Shown here: piece after piece, positions 45,252 through 52,713 of the stretch
Position numbering within the stretch: position 1 is the stretch's first letter
Layout of the letters: each line of letters begins with the position of its first letter
Assembly: GCF_003096355.1 (NCBI RefSeq)
Contig: NZ_QEKI01000002.1
Span: 310,001-374,000, forward strand
Length of the DNA: 64,000 bases
Direction: 5' to 3'
Origin: Pontibacter virosus
Lineage (GTDB): Bacteria > Bacteroidota > Bacteroidia > Cytophagales > Hymenobacteraceae
The notes under the pieces: model-generated
The model's input: only the letters and a program-made list of their open reading frames with translations
The model's database searches: none
Told to the model about the DNA's origin: nothing
Position numbers and translations under genes: made by a program

Positions 45252-46469
45252 TTATTTTTTATCGTAGTGGAAAGCCATCACTTCAACGTAAACAGTTTTG
45301 CCCTCATCTTTCGGAAGATGAAACTCGTATGAAAAAGAAGATTCACCTCTCTCCCCAATTTTCCTTTTAAAGTATGGATGTCTTTGTGTTTCCACGTTCA
45401 AAGTGTTGAGAACCTTAGTGAAGTCAGAGTTTGGAACGAACATCATTATAGCCACTTTTGAATCTCTCCAGGTTAGGTACCTGTCGAACAGTTGTGAGAT
45501 AGCTTTATGATATTCAGATGCACCATGCCAAAACTTACATTCCGCCACAAAAATATTGCTTCCATCTGCGGCATATTTAAGTAGTATATCTGTCTTGCCT
45601 GAGCGGTTGAATGTTTCTCCTGTTGCTGTAACCCCCACGTATCTTGTTTCAAGAACAAAGAGAAACTGGTCTCTAAGCCCTTCTTCATCTTTTCCAATGT
45701 ACAGAGCAGGCTTTTTCTCCATACTTTTACCAGAATCATATACAACCTTGAGGACATCATAATACATTTCCCTACTCATGGCTGGCTCTGAAGCAAATTC
45801 TTTGCCTTTGGGGATTTGGGGTTGTGGAACTATCTTCCTTTTTAGAGTAGGAGCGGTGAAGACGGATTGGGTATCACTATTTACCTTTACATTGATTGCG
45901 GCAAAGAAATCATTTTCTTTCAGGTATTTCTGCTTTTCAACCTTAATACAGTTTCTGATAGTGTTCTCTAACACATTATTAATTTCAGAAACATTCTGAT
46001 TCAGCTTCGGTAAGTTGGTGAAAGCACGTTTGAAGCATTCATCTTTTAATTTCCTAAACTCCTGTGGGTCTTGGTTTCTAATATTAAAACTGAAAGACAC
46101 CTGACAATTTCGTTCATCTACACTAATCTCATATGAGGTCATTGTCCAAGGATTGGATTGAACCTTAAATAACAAGGCAGAACCTGTGAAGTTGTAACTA
46201 ACGGTACACTTATATGCTTCGACTTCATACCGCTCACCTGACCTTCTGCCTTCAGTCCAGTCTTTAACTTTTGTAGGATGTGCGATATGCTCAGAATCTA
46301 AGTCAACCTCTAAAGGTATCAGCCTGTACTCTGCCTCTAAATACTCCGCATAATCATCTTCATCGACTTTCAAGATATAATCTTTGCCTTGGCTTTCTAC
46401 TTCTTTTTTAATCTGGTTTAGCCAGTTATTCTTAAAGTCAAGAAATGATATCTCATTAAACGCCCTCAT
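45252..46469 (-). CDS. PD-(D/E)XK nuclease with novel N-terminal domain
   Basis: The C-terminal 170 residues of this 405-residue protein look like a restriction-type nuclease: an Asp in RSGKTDILLKY, E-x-K in FVAECKFWHGASEYHKAISQ, and a following helix with YLTWRDSKVAIMMF. The N-terminal 230 residues (beta-rich, SGERYEVEAYKCTVSYNFTG) match nothing I know and may sense a ligand or bind DNA. It is the first gene of the minus-strand three-gene cluster, reading away from the serine recombinase. Confidence 0.72.
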   Translation of the reverse strand: MRAFNEISFLDFKNNWLNQIKKEVESQGKDYILKVDEDDYAEYLEAEYRLIPLEVDLDSEHIAHPTKVKDWTEGRRSGERYEVEAYKCTVSYNFTGSALLFKVQSNPWTMTSYEISVDERNCQVSFSFNIRNQDPQEFRKLKDECFKRAFTNLPKLNQNVSEINNVLENTIRNCIKVEKQKYLKENDFFAAINVKVNSDTQSVFTAPTLKRKIVPQPQIPKGKEFASEPAMSREMYYDVLKVVYDSGKSMEKKPALYIGKDEEGLRDQFLFVLETRYVGVTATGETFNRSGKTDILLKYAADGSNIFVAECKFWHGASEYHKAISQLFDRYLTWRDSKVAIMMFVPNSDFTKVLNTLNVETQRHPYFKRKIGERGESSFSYEFHLPKDEGKTVYVEVMAFHYDKK

Positions 46470-46692
46470 TGTGTATCAGCTGTTAAAATCTTTTTTAAAT
46501 TCTGTCAAAAAAATATAGTATAAACAATATACATAATAAAAAATTAATAAGGTCTATTTTATTAAACGCCAATTGCCCTATCTATAGGCTTTGTAACAAT
46601 TCATATTAGGTTATACCCATATTTGAATATATTTTCTTATCTTAGATGCATCATACAGGAGAAAACAAGGTGTTCATACTCCTAAACCTAAA
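46470..46692. promoter_or_regulatory. Divergent intergenic region
   Basis: About 220 nt, very AT-rich, between the nuclease and the serine recombinase. It must hold both promoters and includes the 13-mer repeat copy at 46603-46615. No exact TAnnTTTG box was identified. Confidence 0.4.
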
Positions 46693-47358
46693 ATGACTAT
46701 GATTTTAGCGGTTGCATACGGTAGGGTCTCGACAAGTCAGCAGACAGTTGACCGACAAAAAATCAACTTAGAGGAATTTGCAAAGAGCAAGGGTTGTAAG
46801 ATTGAAAAGTTCTTCAGTGACTCCATAACGGGTAAGACTCACACGCTTGAACGGGATGGATTCCAAAAGATGGTTAAGTTTTGCCAAGAGAAAAACATCT
46901 CTACCATATTCGTATCAGAAATTTCCAGAATCTCTCGTAGAGTGAGCCATACAATCGCCACGATTGAATCGCTTGTTGAGGAATATGGTGTCACCGTTCA
47001 CATCCAGCACCCAAGCGCACTTACCTTTTCACCAGACCAGTATGGTCGAATCGACATTCTTCAAAAGAGTATGCTAATGATGCTCGGACTTGGAGCCGAG
47101 ATGGAGTTGACCTACCAGCAGAGCCGAAGGTTGGAAGGCATAGCTGAAGCCAAAAAGAAGAATGTCTACAAAGGCAGAGTAAAAGGTTCTGCTTACTCCA
47201 ATGAGCAGCTAATCGCTAAACATTCCGATATCGTGAACCTGGTGAGGCACTCTGCTCTGTCTGACACTAAAATATCTGAAATCGTTAAGAAAGGACTTTC
47301 CACCGTTAAACGAGTGAAGAAAGCACTTCAAAGTTTGAAAGCAGAGGCGATAGCTTAA
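46693..47358 (+). CDS. Serine recombinase (resolvase/invertase family)
   Basis: This 221-residue protein begins with the resolvase catalytic motif AYGRVSTSQQ, whose Ser is the nucleophile, followed by DSITGKTHTLERDGFQKMVK and FVSEISRISRRVSHTIATIE, the E helix (MLGLGAEMELTYQQSRRLEG) and a C-terminal helix-turn-helix (DTKISEIVKKGLSTVKRVKK). It appears intact. A DNA-binding-domain remnant of another recombinase follows immediately (47364-47561). It may move or invert DNA within the island. Confidence 0.9.
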   Translation: MTMILAVAYGRVSTSQQTVDRQKINLEEFAKSKGCKIEKFFSDSITGKTHTLERDGFQKMVKFCQEKNISTIFVSEISRISRRVSHTIATIESLVEEYGVTVHIQHPSALTFSPDQYGRIDILQKSMLMMLGLGAEMELTYQQSRRLEGIAEAKKKNVYKGRVKGSAYSNEQLIAKHSDIVNLVRHSALSDTKISEIVKKGLSTVKRVKKALQSLKAEAIA

Positions 47359-47363
47359 AAAAT

Positions 47364-47561
47364 CTTAACCAAGTTGGTCTGTCTGCCGCCAGAGCCAGAG
47401 GTCTCAAAGGTGGTCGCCCCAAAAAAATGAATGATGAGAAGCGTAAACTTGCTGTACGTCTGTATAAAGAGAAGCAGCATTCGGTGGATACCATCTGTCA
47501 GATGATGAACATCACTAAGCCTACTCTATATAGTTATGTAAAATCTGAATCGCAATATTAA
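47364..47561 (+). pseudogene. C-terminal remnant of a second serine recombinase
   Basis: In a different frame from the upstream gene, 47364-47561 encodes GLSAARARGLKGGRPKKMND, then SVDTICQMMNITKPTLYSYV and stop. This is the typical linker and helix-turn-helix end of Tn3-type resolvases (the ARGRKGGRPK signature). There is no catalytic domain and no proper start, so it is a fragment left by recombination or deletion. Confidence 0.75.
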
Positions 47562-47640
47562 CCTCTAAAGTGAATCCGTTTTCCCTTCGATTGAGAATCG
47601 AACAATACATGTTCTAAAATCTGATAATCTTTCAACAAGA

Positions 47641-47667
47641 AAGCAGCTTAATAGCTGCTTTTTTTTG
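47641..47667 (+). terminator. Terminator after recombinase remnant
   Basis: An 8-bp stem (47641-47648 with 47653-47660), 4-nt loop, then eight T. The following 240 nt to 47908 is AT-rich with several TTTACA repeats and no gene. Confidence 0.75.
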
Positions 47668-47908
47668 TGCCTATTAAGCCAATAACCAAAATTTAAAATT
47701 GAATAATATAAAGTATTTTCATATTCCTTAATGGTGCCATACTTTACAGTAAGTAGATTTTGCTTTACAAAATAATCTTATTACAAAGCACAGAAATAAG
47801 CTTTTTAGTCATGCTTTACACTTTCTTTACAATTGCAAAAGGCTGCCCAATATATCAATGTTTAATGTGACTATTTTAATATTTAAAAACCTGCCTTACC
47901 TTTGTAAC

Positions 47909-48226
47909 ATGACAAAAACAAAAAACAAAAAACAGCCAGAGAAAATGATGAATGTGCTGATAGCACCAGGCGTAGGTATGACTAAGGTAAAGCCAGCGAA
48001 TGGCAAAAAGTTTACCTTAAAAGAATTGCAAAAGATGGTAGGGGGCTATATAGAAATGGTTCCTAATGCAACAGGAGAGTTCTGCTATGTATGGAATGAC
48101 AGCGGTTTGCTTCTTGGCTTAGAGTTTAACCCTGATGCAAACTTTCATTTCTTTCTAAAAAGTGGCTATTACAGAGACTTGGGCTTGGTAGGCAACGTGG
48201 CTATTGTTGAGAAAAAGTATTGCTAA
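47909..48226 (+). CDS. DUF3846-like small protein
   Basis: The product is 105 residues from ATG 47909. A TACCTTTG promoter box at 47897-47904 ends only 4 nt before it, so the earlier in-frame ATG at 47858 lies upstream of the likely start site. Segments ELQKMVGGYIEMVPNATGEF and GLVGNVAIVEKKYC recall DUF3846 proteins found on mobile elements. The next gene overlaps its stop as TAATG. Confidence 0.65.
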   Translation: MTKTKNKKQPEKMMNVLIAPGVGMTKVKPANGKKFTLKELQKMVGGYIEMVPNATGEFCYVWNDSGLLLGLEFNPDANFHFFLKSGYYRDLGLVGNVAIVEKKYC

Positions 48227-48564
48227 TGTTTGACAAAAAAAAGAAAAATATGAAGAGAAGAGAGACTCTATTAGAGCAGTTAGACAGAGAAATTTTAGAA
48301 GGCTACAAAAGAATGAAAGAAGCCCCAAAGCAGCTAACAATCTTCGAGGAAACGCAAAAGCTTATTAACGAAGGTTTTATCGTTTTAAACAATGACAGCA
48401 CATTATCTAATGAAAGCAAAAAGCTTATGGCTTATGTAAGCATGCTGCTTTCTTACGCTGTTGCTAACCTGGAAGCTGTCGAAAACGATGAAGGTGTAGA
48501 TTTGTCTATGCACTATGACCTGATAAGTGAAGTGCAAAGTGAGATTAAAGACTATTATGAGTAA
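48226..48564 (+). CDS. Small hypothetical protein, coupled to the preceding gene
   Basis: This 112-residue, charged, helical protein (KKNMKRRETLLEQLDREILE, then YVSMLLSYAVANLEAVENDE) starts at ATG 48226, sharing one base with the preceding stop, so the two are probably co-translated. I recognise no family. Confidence 0.6.
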   Translation: MFDKKKKNMKRRETLLEQLDREILEGYKRMKEAPKQLTIFEETQKLINEGFIVLNNDSTLSNESKKLMAYVSMLLSYAVANLEAVENDEGVDLSMHYDLISEVQSEIKDYYE

Positions 48565-48587
48565 CTGTGCATGCAACAAAGGGCAGG

Positions 48588-49187
48588 CTATTCTGCCCTT
48601 TGTTCGTCACCAAAACCATTTTGCTCAAAGGCATCCCAATCAAAATCAGCTAATTTTTCAGGCTTGATTTTGTACTCATAAATAGACCTGAAACTATCAT
48701 CTGGATTTAATTCTTTTTTATGTATTTCTCTATACTTAGCCTTCAAATCAGATTCCAACACAAATTTATTTTTGCCAGCATCATACGCTGTGATATAACC
48801 CCCTTTACCATCTGCCCAATTGTACAGTGTCTGTCTTGACACCCCGAGTATTTTAGCGCAATCATTTAACTTGTACTTAGGCTGGTTAAAGTCTTTAGCC
48901 TTCTGCCCTGAATAGATTTCATGCTTACGCTTTATAATAACATCGCTGAGGCTGTTGTATAGGTCTTTTAACGTGTTTCGATATCTATCTAACTCATTCA
49001 CGCTTTTTACTAATTGCGACTGCAAATCACCTTCATTAAACTTTTTGACTCTTAGTGTTAGGTATAAATCTACATATTCAACCAGCAAATTTCTGCTCAA
49101 CCCCGTTTTCCTGATTTTATCTAACATAGTAGTTAGTTCGTGAAGATTTGCAAAATTTAATTCTTCTTCTGTTTGTGTATCAACCAT
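48588..49187 (-). CDS. Helix-turn-helix DNA-binding protein
   Basis: From ATG 49187 (MVDTQTEEEL) the protein has 199 residues. A helical N-terminal half (LQSQLVKSVNELDRYRNTLK) may form a coiled coil. A helix-turn-helix follows at about 110-150 (YKLNDCAKILGVSRQTLYNW), with a C-terminal tail. This looks like a MerR/excisionase-type DNA binder. It converges on the small gene pair at 47909-48564, with 23 nt between stops. Confidence 0.7.
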   Translation of the reverse strand: MVDTQTEEELNFANLHELTTMLDKIRKTGLSRNLLVEYVDLYLTLRVKKFNEGDLQSQLVKSVNELDRYRNTLKDLYNSLSDVIIKRKHEIYSGQKAKDFNQPKYKLNDCAKILGVSRQTLYNWADGKGGYITAYDAGKNKFVLESDLKAKYREIHKKELNPDDSFRSIYEYKIKPEKLADFDWDAFEQNGFGDEQRAE

Positions 49188-49320
49188 TATCAAAAATTCT
49201 ATCAAATATGATTTTAGATTTTATCAAAGTTACTACAAAAAGCAACGAGTGGAACTACTTCATCCAACTCATCTGCACTTAGCTACCTCGAAGTGACTGG
49301 TAGTAGCGACAGTTACAACT

Positions 49321-50073
49321 ATGATTAAGTCAAAAAACATACCTACAATACTATTAAATATACCAAGTTATAAACCACTGAATATGAACAAATATAGAGA
49401 GCAAGATAGTACAGCTACTGTAATGAAGAGTCTAAGCAGATTCATCAGAAAAGCTATTGAAGCTGGTGCTAACAAATACATCTTATTTTCTCATAGACTT
49501 ACATTAGAAAGAGAGATACCATTTCGATTCAATGACGAAAACACAACAACGGTAGTCTATTCATATACTATTCATTTGAGTGATGACCTATATGAGATGT
49601 TGAGGGAGAAAAGAAGTGAAGATAGAACACTCAAAGCTTTGTGTGAGTTGGTTGGAGTTGAATATTCGATGAACAACGAACCATTCAATCAGGTGTCTAT
49701 CACATCTACTAACAGAAGATATGACTTGGGAGAAGGAGATATTATCAAAGATGATGGTTCTACAATCGAAAACACAGCATATCACTACATATTTGCTGAT
49801 GGTGTGATGATTGTAGTTGTTAATGACAGGGAGTTAGACGTGCTGCATAAGTTAGAATCCGTTAAACCTGTAGGTGATAGGCTGTACCATTTCTACTATA
49901 GTAAACAATACGTTTATCTTAACAGACACTTGCAAGGTTCTCAACTAACATCACCTGATAAGAATGGTAATTATTGGGCTGTTATTCATCCTATCGAAGA
50001 CCAGGCATTTATCCAGAAAATATATAGGGAACACAAGCACGTGAAAAGAAGTCACGTGATTTCGGCAGTATAA
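49321..50073 (+). CDS. Hypothetical protein
   Basis: This 250-residue soluble protein has mixed strands and helices (YREQDSTATVMKSLSRFIRK, LYHFYYSKQYVYLNRHLQGS). No signal, membrane helix or catalytic motif was found, and I do not recognise the family. A nearer start at the Met of MNKYREQD (49384) is possible. It is followed 56 nt later by another hypothetical gene on the same strand. Confidence 0.6.
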   Translation: MIKSKNIPTILLNIPSYKPLNMNKYREQDSTATVMKSLSRFIRKAIEAGANKYILFSHRLTLEREIPFRFNDENTTTVVYSYTIHLSDDLYEMLREKRSEDRTLKALCELVGVEYSMNNEPFNQVSITSTNRRYDLGEGDIIKDDGSTIENTAYHYIFADGVMIVVVNDRELDVLHKLESVKPVGDRLYHFYYSKQYVYLNRHLQGSQLTSPDKNGNYWAVIHPIEDQAFIQKIYREHKHVKRSHVISAV

Positions 50074-50129
50074 TATTTAATTAACCAGACAGGAAATCAG
50101 AAATAAAAAGATAAACAACATATTGAGTA

Positions 50130-50537
50130 ATGAATAAAGATATACTAAAGCATATTTTGAAAACACATGGTGAAATGTCAGTTACCAACCTGATGAAAAA
50201 TCAGAAATTAGTGAAGCACGCCAAGGGAGAGAAGGTAAGAAATACTTTTATCGTAGCTAAAGATGGATGTGACGATTATGACAGTAAATCAGTGTTGAAT
50301 TTTAAAATAGAAGATTTAACGTTTGTGGGTGCTGATGAATACTGCATCTACTTCATAATTGAAAATGCTTTTCTAATCATGGCTACCTATTCTGCCTACA
50401 ACGGACACACTATCATCCTGCATACCACTGCGCACGAACTATCCGATTGGCAAACTACAGTAGGTCATGATGAAGAAGGTTATGCAGAGAAAGAATTAGT
50501 TGATTTGGGATTCACAGTTGACATAGCAACTCTATAA
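50130..50537 (+). CDS. Hypothetical protein
   Basis: This 135-residue protein (ILKTHGEMSVTNLMKNQKLV, then DEYCIYFIIENAFLIMATYS and HTTAHELSDW) shows no known domain. It is probably in one transcript with the gene at 49321. A hairpin (AAAGGTG with CACCTTT, about 50605-50635) follows and may end transcription. Confidence 0.55.
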   Translation: MNKDILKHILKTHGEMSVTNLMKNQKLVKHAKGEKVRNTFIVAKDGCDDYDSKSVLNFKIEDLTFVGADEYCIYFIIENAFLIMATYSAYNGHTIILHTTAHELSDWQTTVGHDEEGYAEKELVDLGFTVDIATL

Positions 50538-50656
50538 GTCTGTATAGAGCATATAACTGTACCATATGAGAAGCTATTGTTTGGCTTTACGCTGCTATAC
50601 AGCTAAAGGTGCTACGCTTCCAAGTAACACCTTTGGCTTGACCTAAAAACCCCATA

Positions 50657-51025
50657 TCAAAACATGTTTGCTCTACTGCTTACATTGTTGTTTGCTTGTG
50701 CATCATCAAGCGTAGTCACACTTATGTTGAGCGGTAGTGCAGCGTGCAGCTTCAATATCTCATCATAATATAGAAGTAGTAACGTTAAAATAGGCTTGGG
50801 TTGAACATCTGATGTTTTAACGTAGTTTTTTATTACATAATCGTAGTCCTCAACGCTCGTTACAAAGTCATAAAGATTATCCATTCCGCTCAGCTTTTCA
50901 ACTGGTAAGATTTTATAACTACCATTGGCAGTGTTAACAATAAATTCGCTTGGCACCTCCAAAACATATGCTCCCGTTCCAGTGTCATATTGCATGGGAT
51001 TTTGGCAGCTATTCATCTCCATCAT
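50657..51025 (-). CDS. Hypothetical protein, second gene of an overlapping pair
   Basis: This 122-residue acidic protein (YVLEVPSEFIVNTANGSYKI, YDFVTSVEDYDYVIKNYVKT) starts within the last codons of the upstream gene at 51009-51191, overlapping by 17 nt. The arrangement of a short basic gene followed by an overlapping acidic one resembles toxin-antitoxin pairs, but no toxin fold is recognised. Confidence 0.5.
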   Translation of the reverse strand: MMEMNSCQNPMQYDTGTGAYVLEVPSEFIVNTANGSYKILPVEKLSGMDNLYDFVTSVEDYDYVIKNYVKTSDVQPKPILTLLLLYYDEILKLHAALPLNISVTTLDDAQANNNVSSRANMF

Positions 51026-51191
51026 TTTTACCCTCCACGATAAGACCCATTTTCTCTTCCAGAGCCTTCAGGGCTGTGGTAACTACATGCTTCTTACTTA
51101 CTTTCTTTTTTAACTTCTTTGCTAACAAAAGCTGGATTTCTAAGATTTTCAGGTCTGCCTCACTTGACAATTTTATGCTATGGCTCATCAT
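51009..51191 (-). CDS. Small basic protein, possible ribbon-helix-helix
   Basis: This 60-residue protein has a short strand (SHSIKLSSEADL) and two basic helices (EIQLLLAKKLKKKVSKKHVV, TTALKALEEKMG), consistent with a ribbon-helix-helix DNA binder. It overlaps the following gene by 17 nt, implying translational coupling. The assignment rests on pattern only. Confidence 0.5.
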   Translation of the reverse strand: MMSHSIKLSSEADLKILEIQLLLAKKLKKKVSKKHVVTTALKALEEKMGLIVEGKNDGDE

Positions 51192-51315
51192 GTTATATCT
51201 CTATATTTCTATTATATATAAAATCTGATAACTGAAAAAATCTAATTTAAGAGTCGGCTTATTGACTACTCCCACTTTTATTTTTGATATATAGATTAAA
51301 ACTAAAAGAGATAAA

Positions 51316-52044
51316 ATGGAACATATATTAAAGAACGAACTGCTTTATAAGGAAGGTGATGTAGAAATCTATAAGACATATAACAAGGAAGAGGATAGCT
51401 ATGGGTTATACTGGACATCAACCGATGGCTATAGGAGGTCGGAGTACCAATACACTCTTATCCATCCATACGAGCATCAAAAAGCTGCTGCGTTAAGATT
51501 AGTCGGAGGGATTGAGTGGATGTGGGTGTGGGTTGACCCTGACCTAAATGAGACCAAGATGGATGAGTTAAGTTTGCTTATTTGGCAGGATTTGAGGGTG
51601 AGCGATTCACTATGTAATTGCAATAGCTTTGAGGAAATGGCTGAGTGCGAGATGTGCGTGATGGGCAAGATACCAAACAGCTATAATTTTAAGAAGATAC
51701 TCGATTATGAGACTCATGTAGCTTATACTTATGACACAGAGCAAGGCTACTACACGATTAGCCTCGCTATAAGCGATGAAATTCATAACATGAACTTTGA
51801 CTACGTATGGAAAAAAGAGGAATTAGAAGACCGATTGAAAGGCATTATAGACACCTACGAAGAACAGATATTTGAATTGGAAAGCTATCTGAGGGTGTGC
51901 GTTACGGAAAGCTTAGAAGACAGCCCTACTGTTCGACTTACATTTTTTGATGTCTCATTCACAGTTGTCAAAGCTTTAGACATCAACAGTATAGCAGGTC
52001 CTAACAACAGGACTGTCTTGGGCTTTGATGATTTCCCATACTAA
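51316..52044 (+). CDS. Hypothetical protein with CNC...CxxC Cys cluster
   Basis: This 242-residue acidic protein has a tight Cys group (residues about 95-115, SLCNCNSFEEMAECEMCVMG) that may bind zinc. The same pattern (CNCYNLSGTSCIYCNG) occurs in the 128-residue product encoded 23 nt downstream, with similar flanks (NSYNFKKILD against NPYAMKLLD). The two are probably diverged duplicates. The function is unknown. Confidence 0.6.
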   Translation: MEHILKNELLYKEGDVEIYKTYNKEEDSYGLYWTSTDGYRRSEYQYTLIHPYEHQKAAALRLVGGIEWMWVWVDPDLNETKMDELSLLIWQDLRVSDSLCNCNSFEEMAECEMCVMGKIPNSYNFKKILDYETHVAYTYDTEQGYYTISLAISDEIHNMNFDYVWKKEELEDRLKGIIDTYEEQIFELESYLRVCVTESLEDSPTVRLTFFDVSFTVVKALDINSIAGPNNRTVLGFDDFPY

Positions 52045-52067
52045 AAGAAAAAACAATTTAAACATAA

Positions 52068-52454
52068 ATGATACTTATAAATGAAATACTGTATGCTGAT
52101 GGTGAAGAACTGATACTAAGGACAGTAGATGCAGATAAGAGATTGTACGGGATGCATTCGACTTTGCGAGGGAGAATAGTAAAACCCACCTTTTGCCATA
52201 TCTTTAAATTTAAAAATGGCGCAACTTACACCGTTGCTGTAACAAAGGATGAAGATTATGTGGTGGTCGATTACAATGGAATAACAAGTGATTTAGCACC
52301 AGAGCAGGAAACGTTCTATAGCAATCTGATAATTAAAAATAGTCGTTGCAATTGCTACAATCTTTCTGGTACATCTTGTATTTACTGCAACGGATTAAAG
52401 CAGATTTCTAATCCTTACGCTATGAAATTGCTGGACCAGATTTGGAAAGGCTAA
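52068..52454 (+). CDS. Hypothetical protein, short paralogue of upstream gene
   Basis: This 128-residue protein has a Cys cluster (RCNCYNLSGTSCIYCNG) near its C-terminus matching that of the preceding gene. It lacks the C-terminal 100 residues of the longer copy. It is probably co-transcribed with it, 23 nt apart, and a terminator follows at 52578. The function is unknown. Confidence 0.6.
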   Translation: MILINEILYADGEELILRTVDADKRLYGMHSTLRGRIVKPTFCHIFKFKNGATYTVAVTKDEDYVVVDYNGITSDLAPEQETFYSNLIIKNSRCNCYNLSGTSCIYCNGLKQISNPYAMKLLDQIWKG

Positions 52455-52577
52455 CTAAAAGGTAGCTAACAACAGGATTAAAACATATCAGCAATACGGT
52501 ATTGCTAAGCAATATAAATGCGCTGCATAATCTAATCTTACTCTATGCGATAGGTGATTTATAGCCGTGGTATCAGG

Positions 52578-52617
52578 ACTGTCTGGTGTGGATTAACTGC
52601 ATCAGACAGTTTTGTTT
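52578..52617 (+). terminator. Terminator before restriction-modification gene
   Basis: An 8-bp stem (52578-52585 with 52603-52610) followed by TTTGTTT. The loop is 17 nt. Confidence 0.6.
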
Positions 52618-52713
52618 ATTGCTGAACCAACAAATTTGCTCATATAATCTCCTTTAATTGCTATATTGAACTTTTATTTTATTCAGTTTCATATAGCCAT
52701 TATAGGAAAACAA

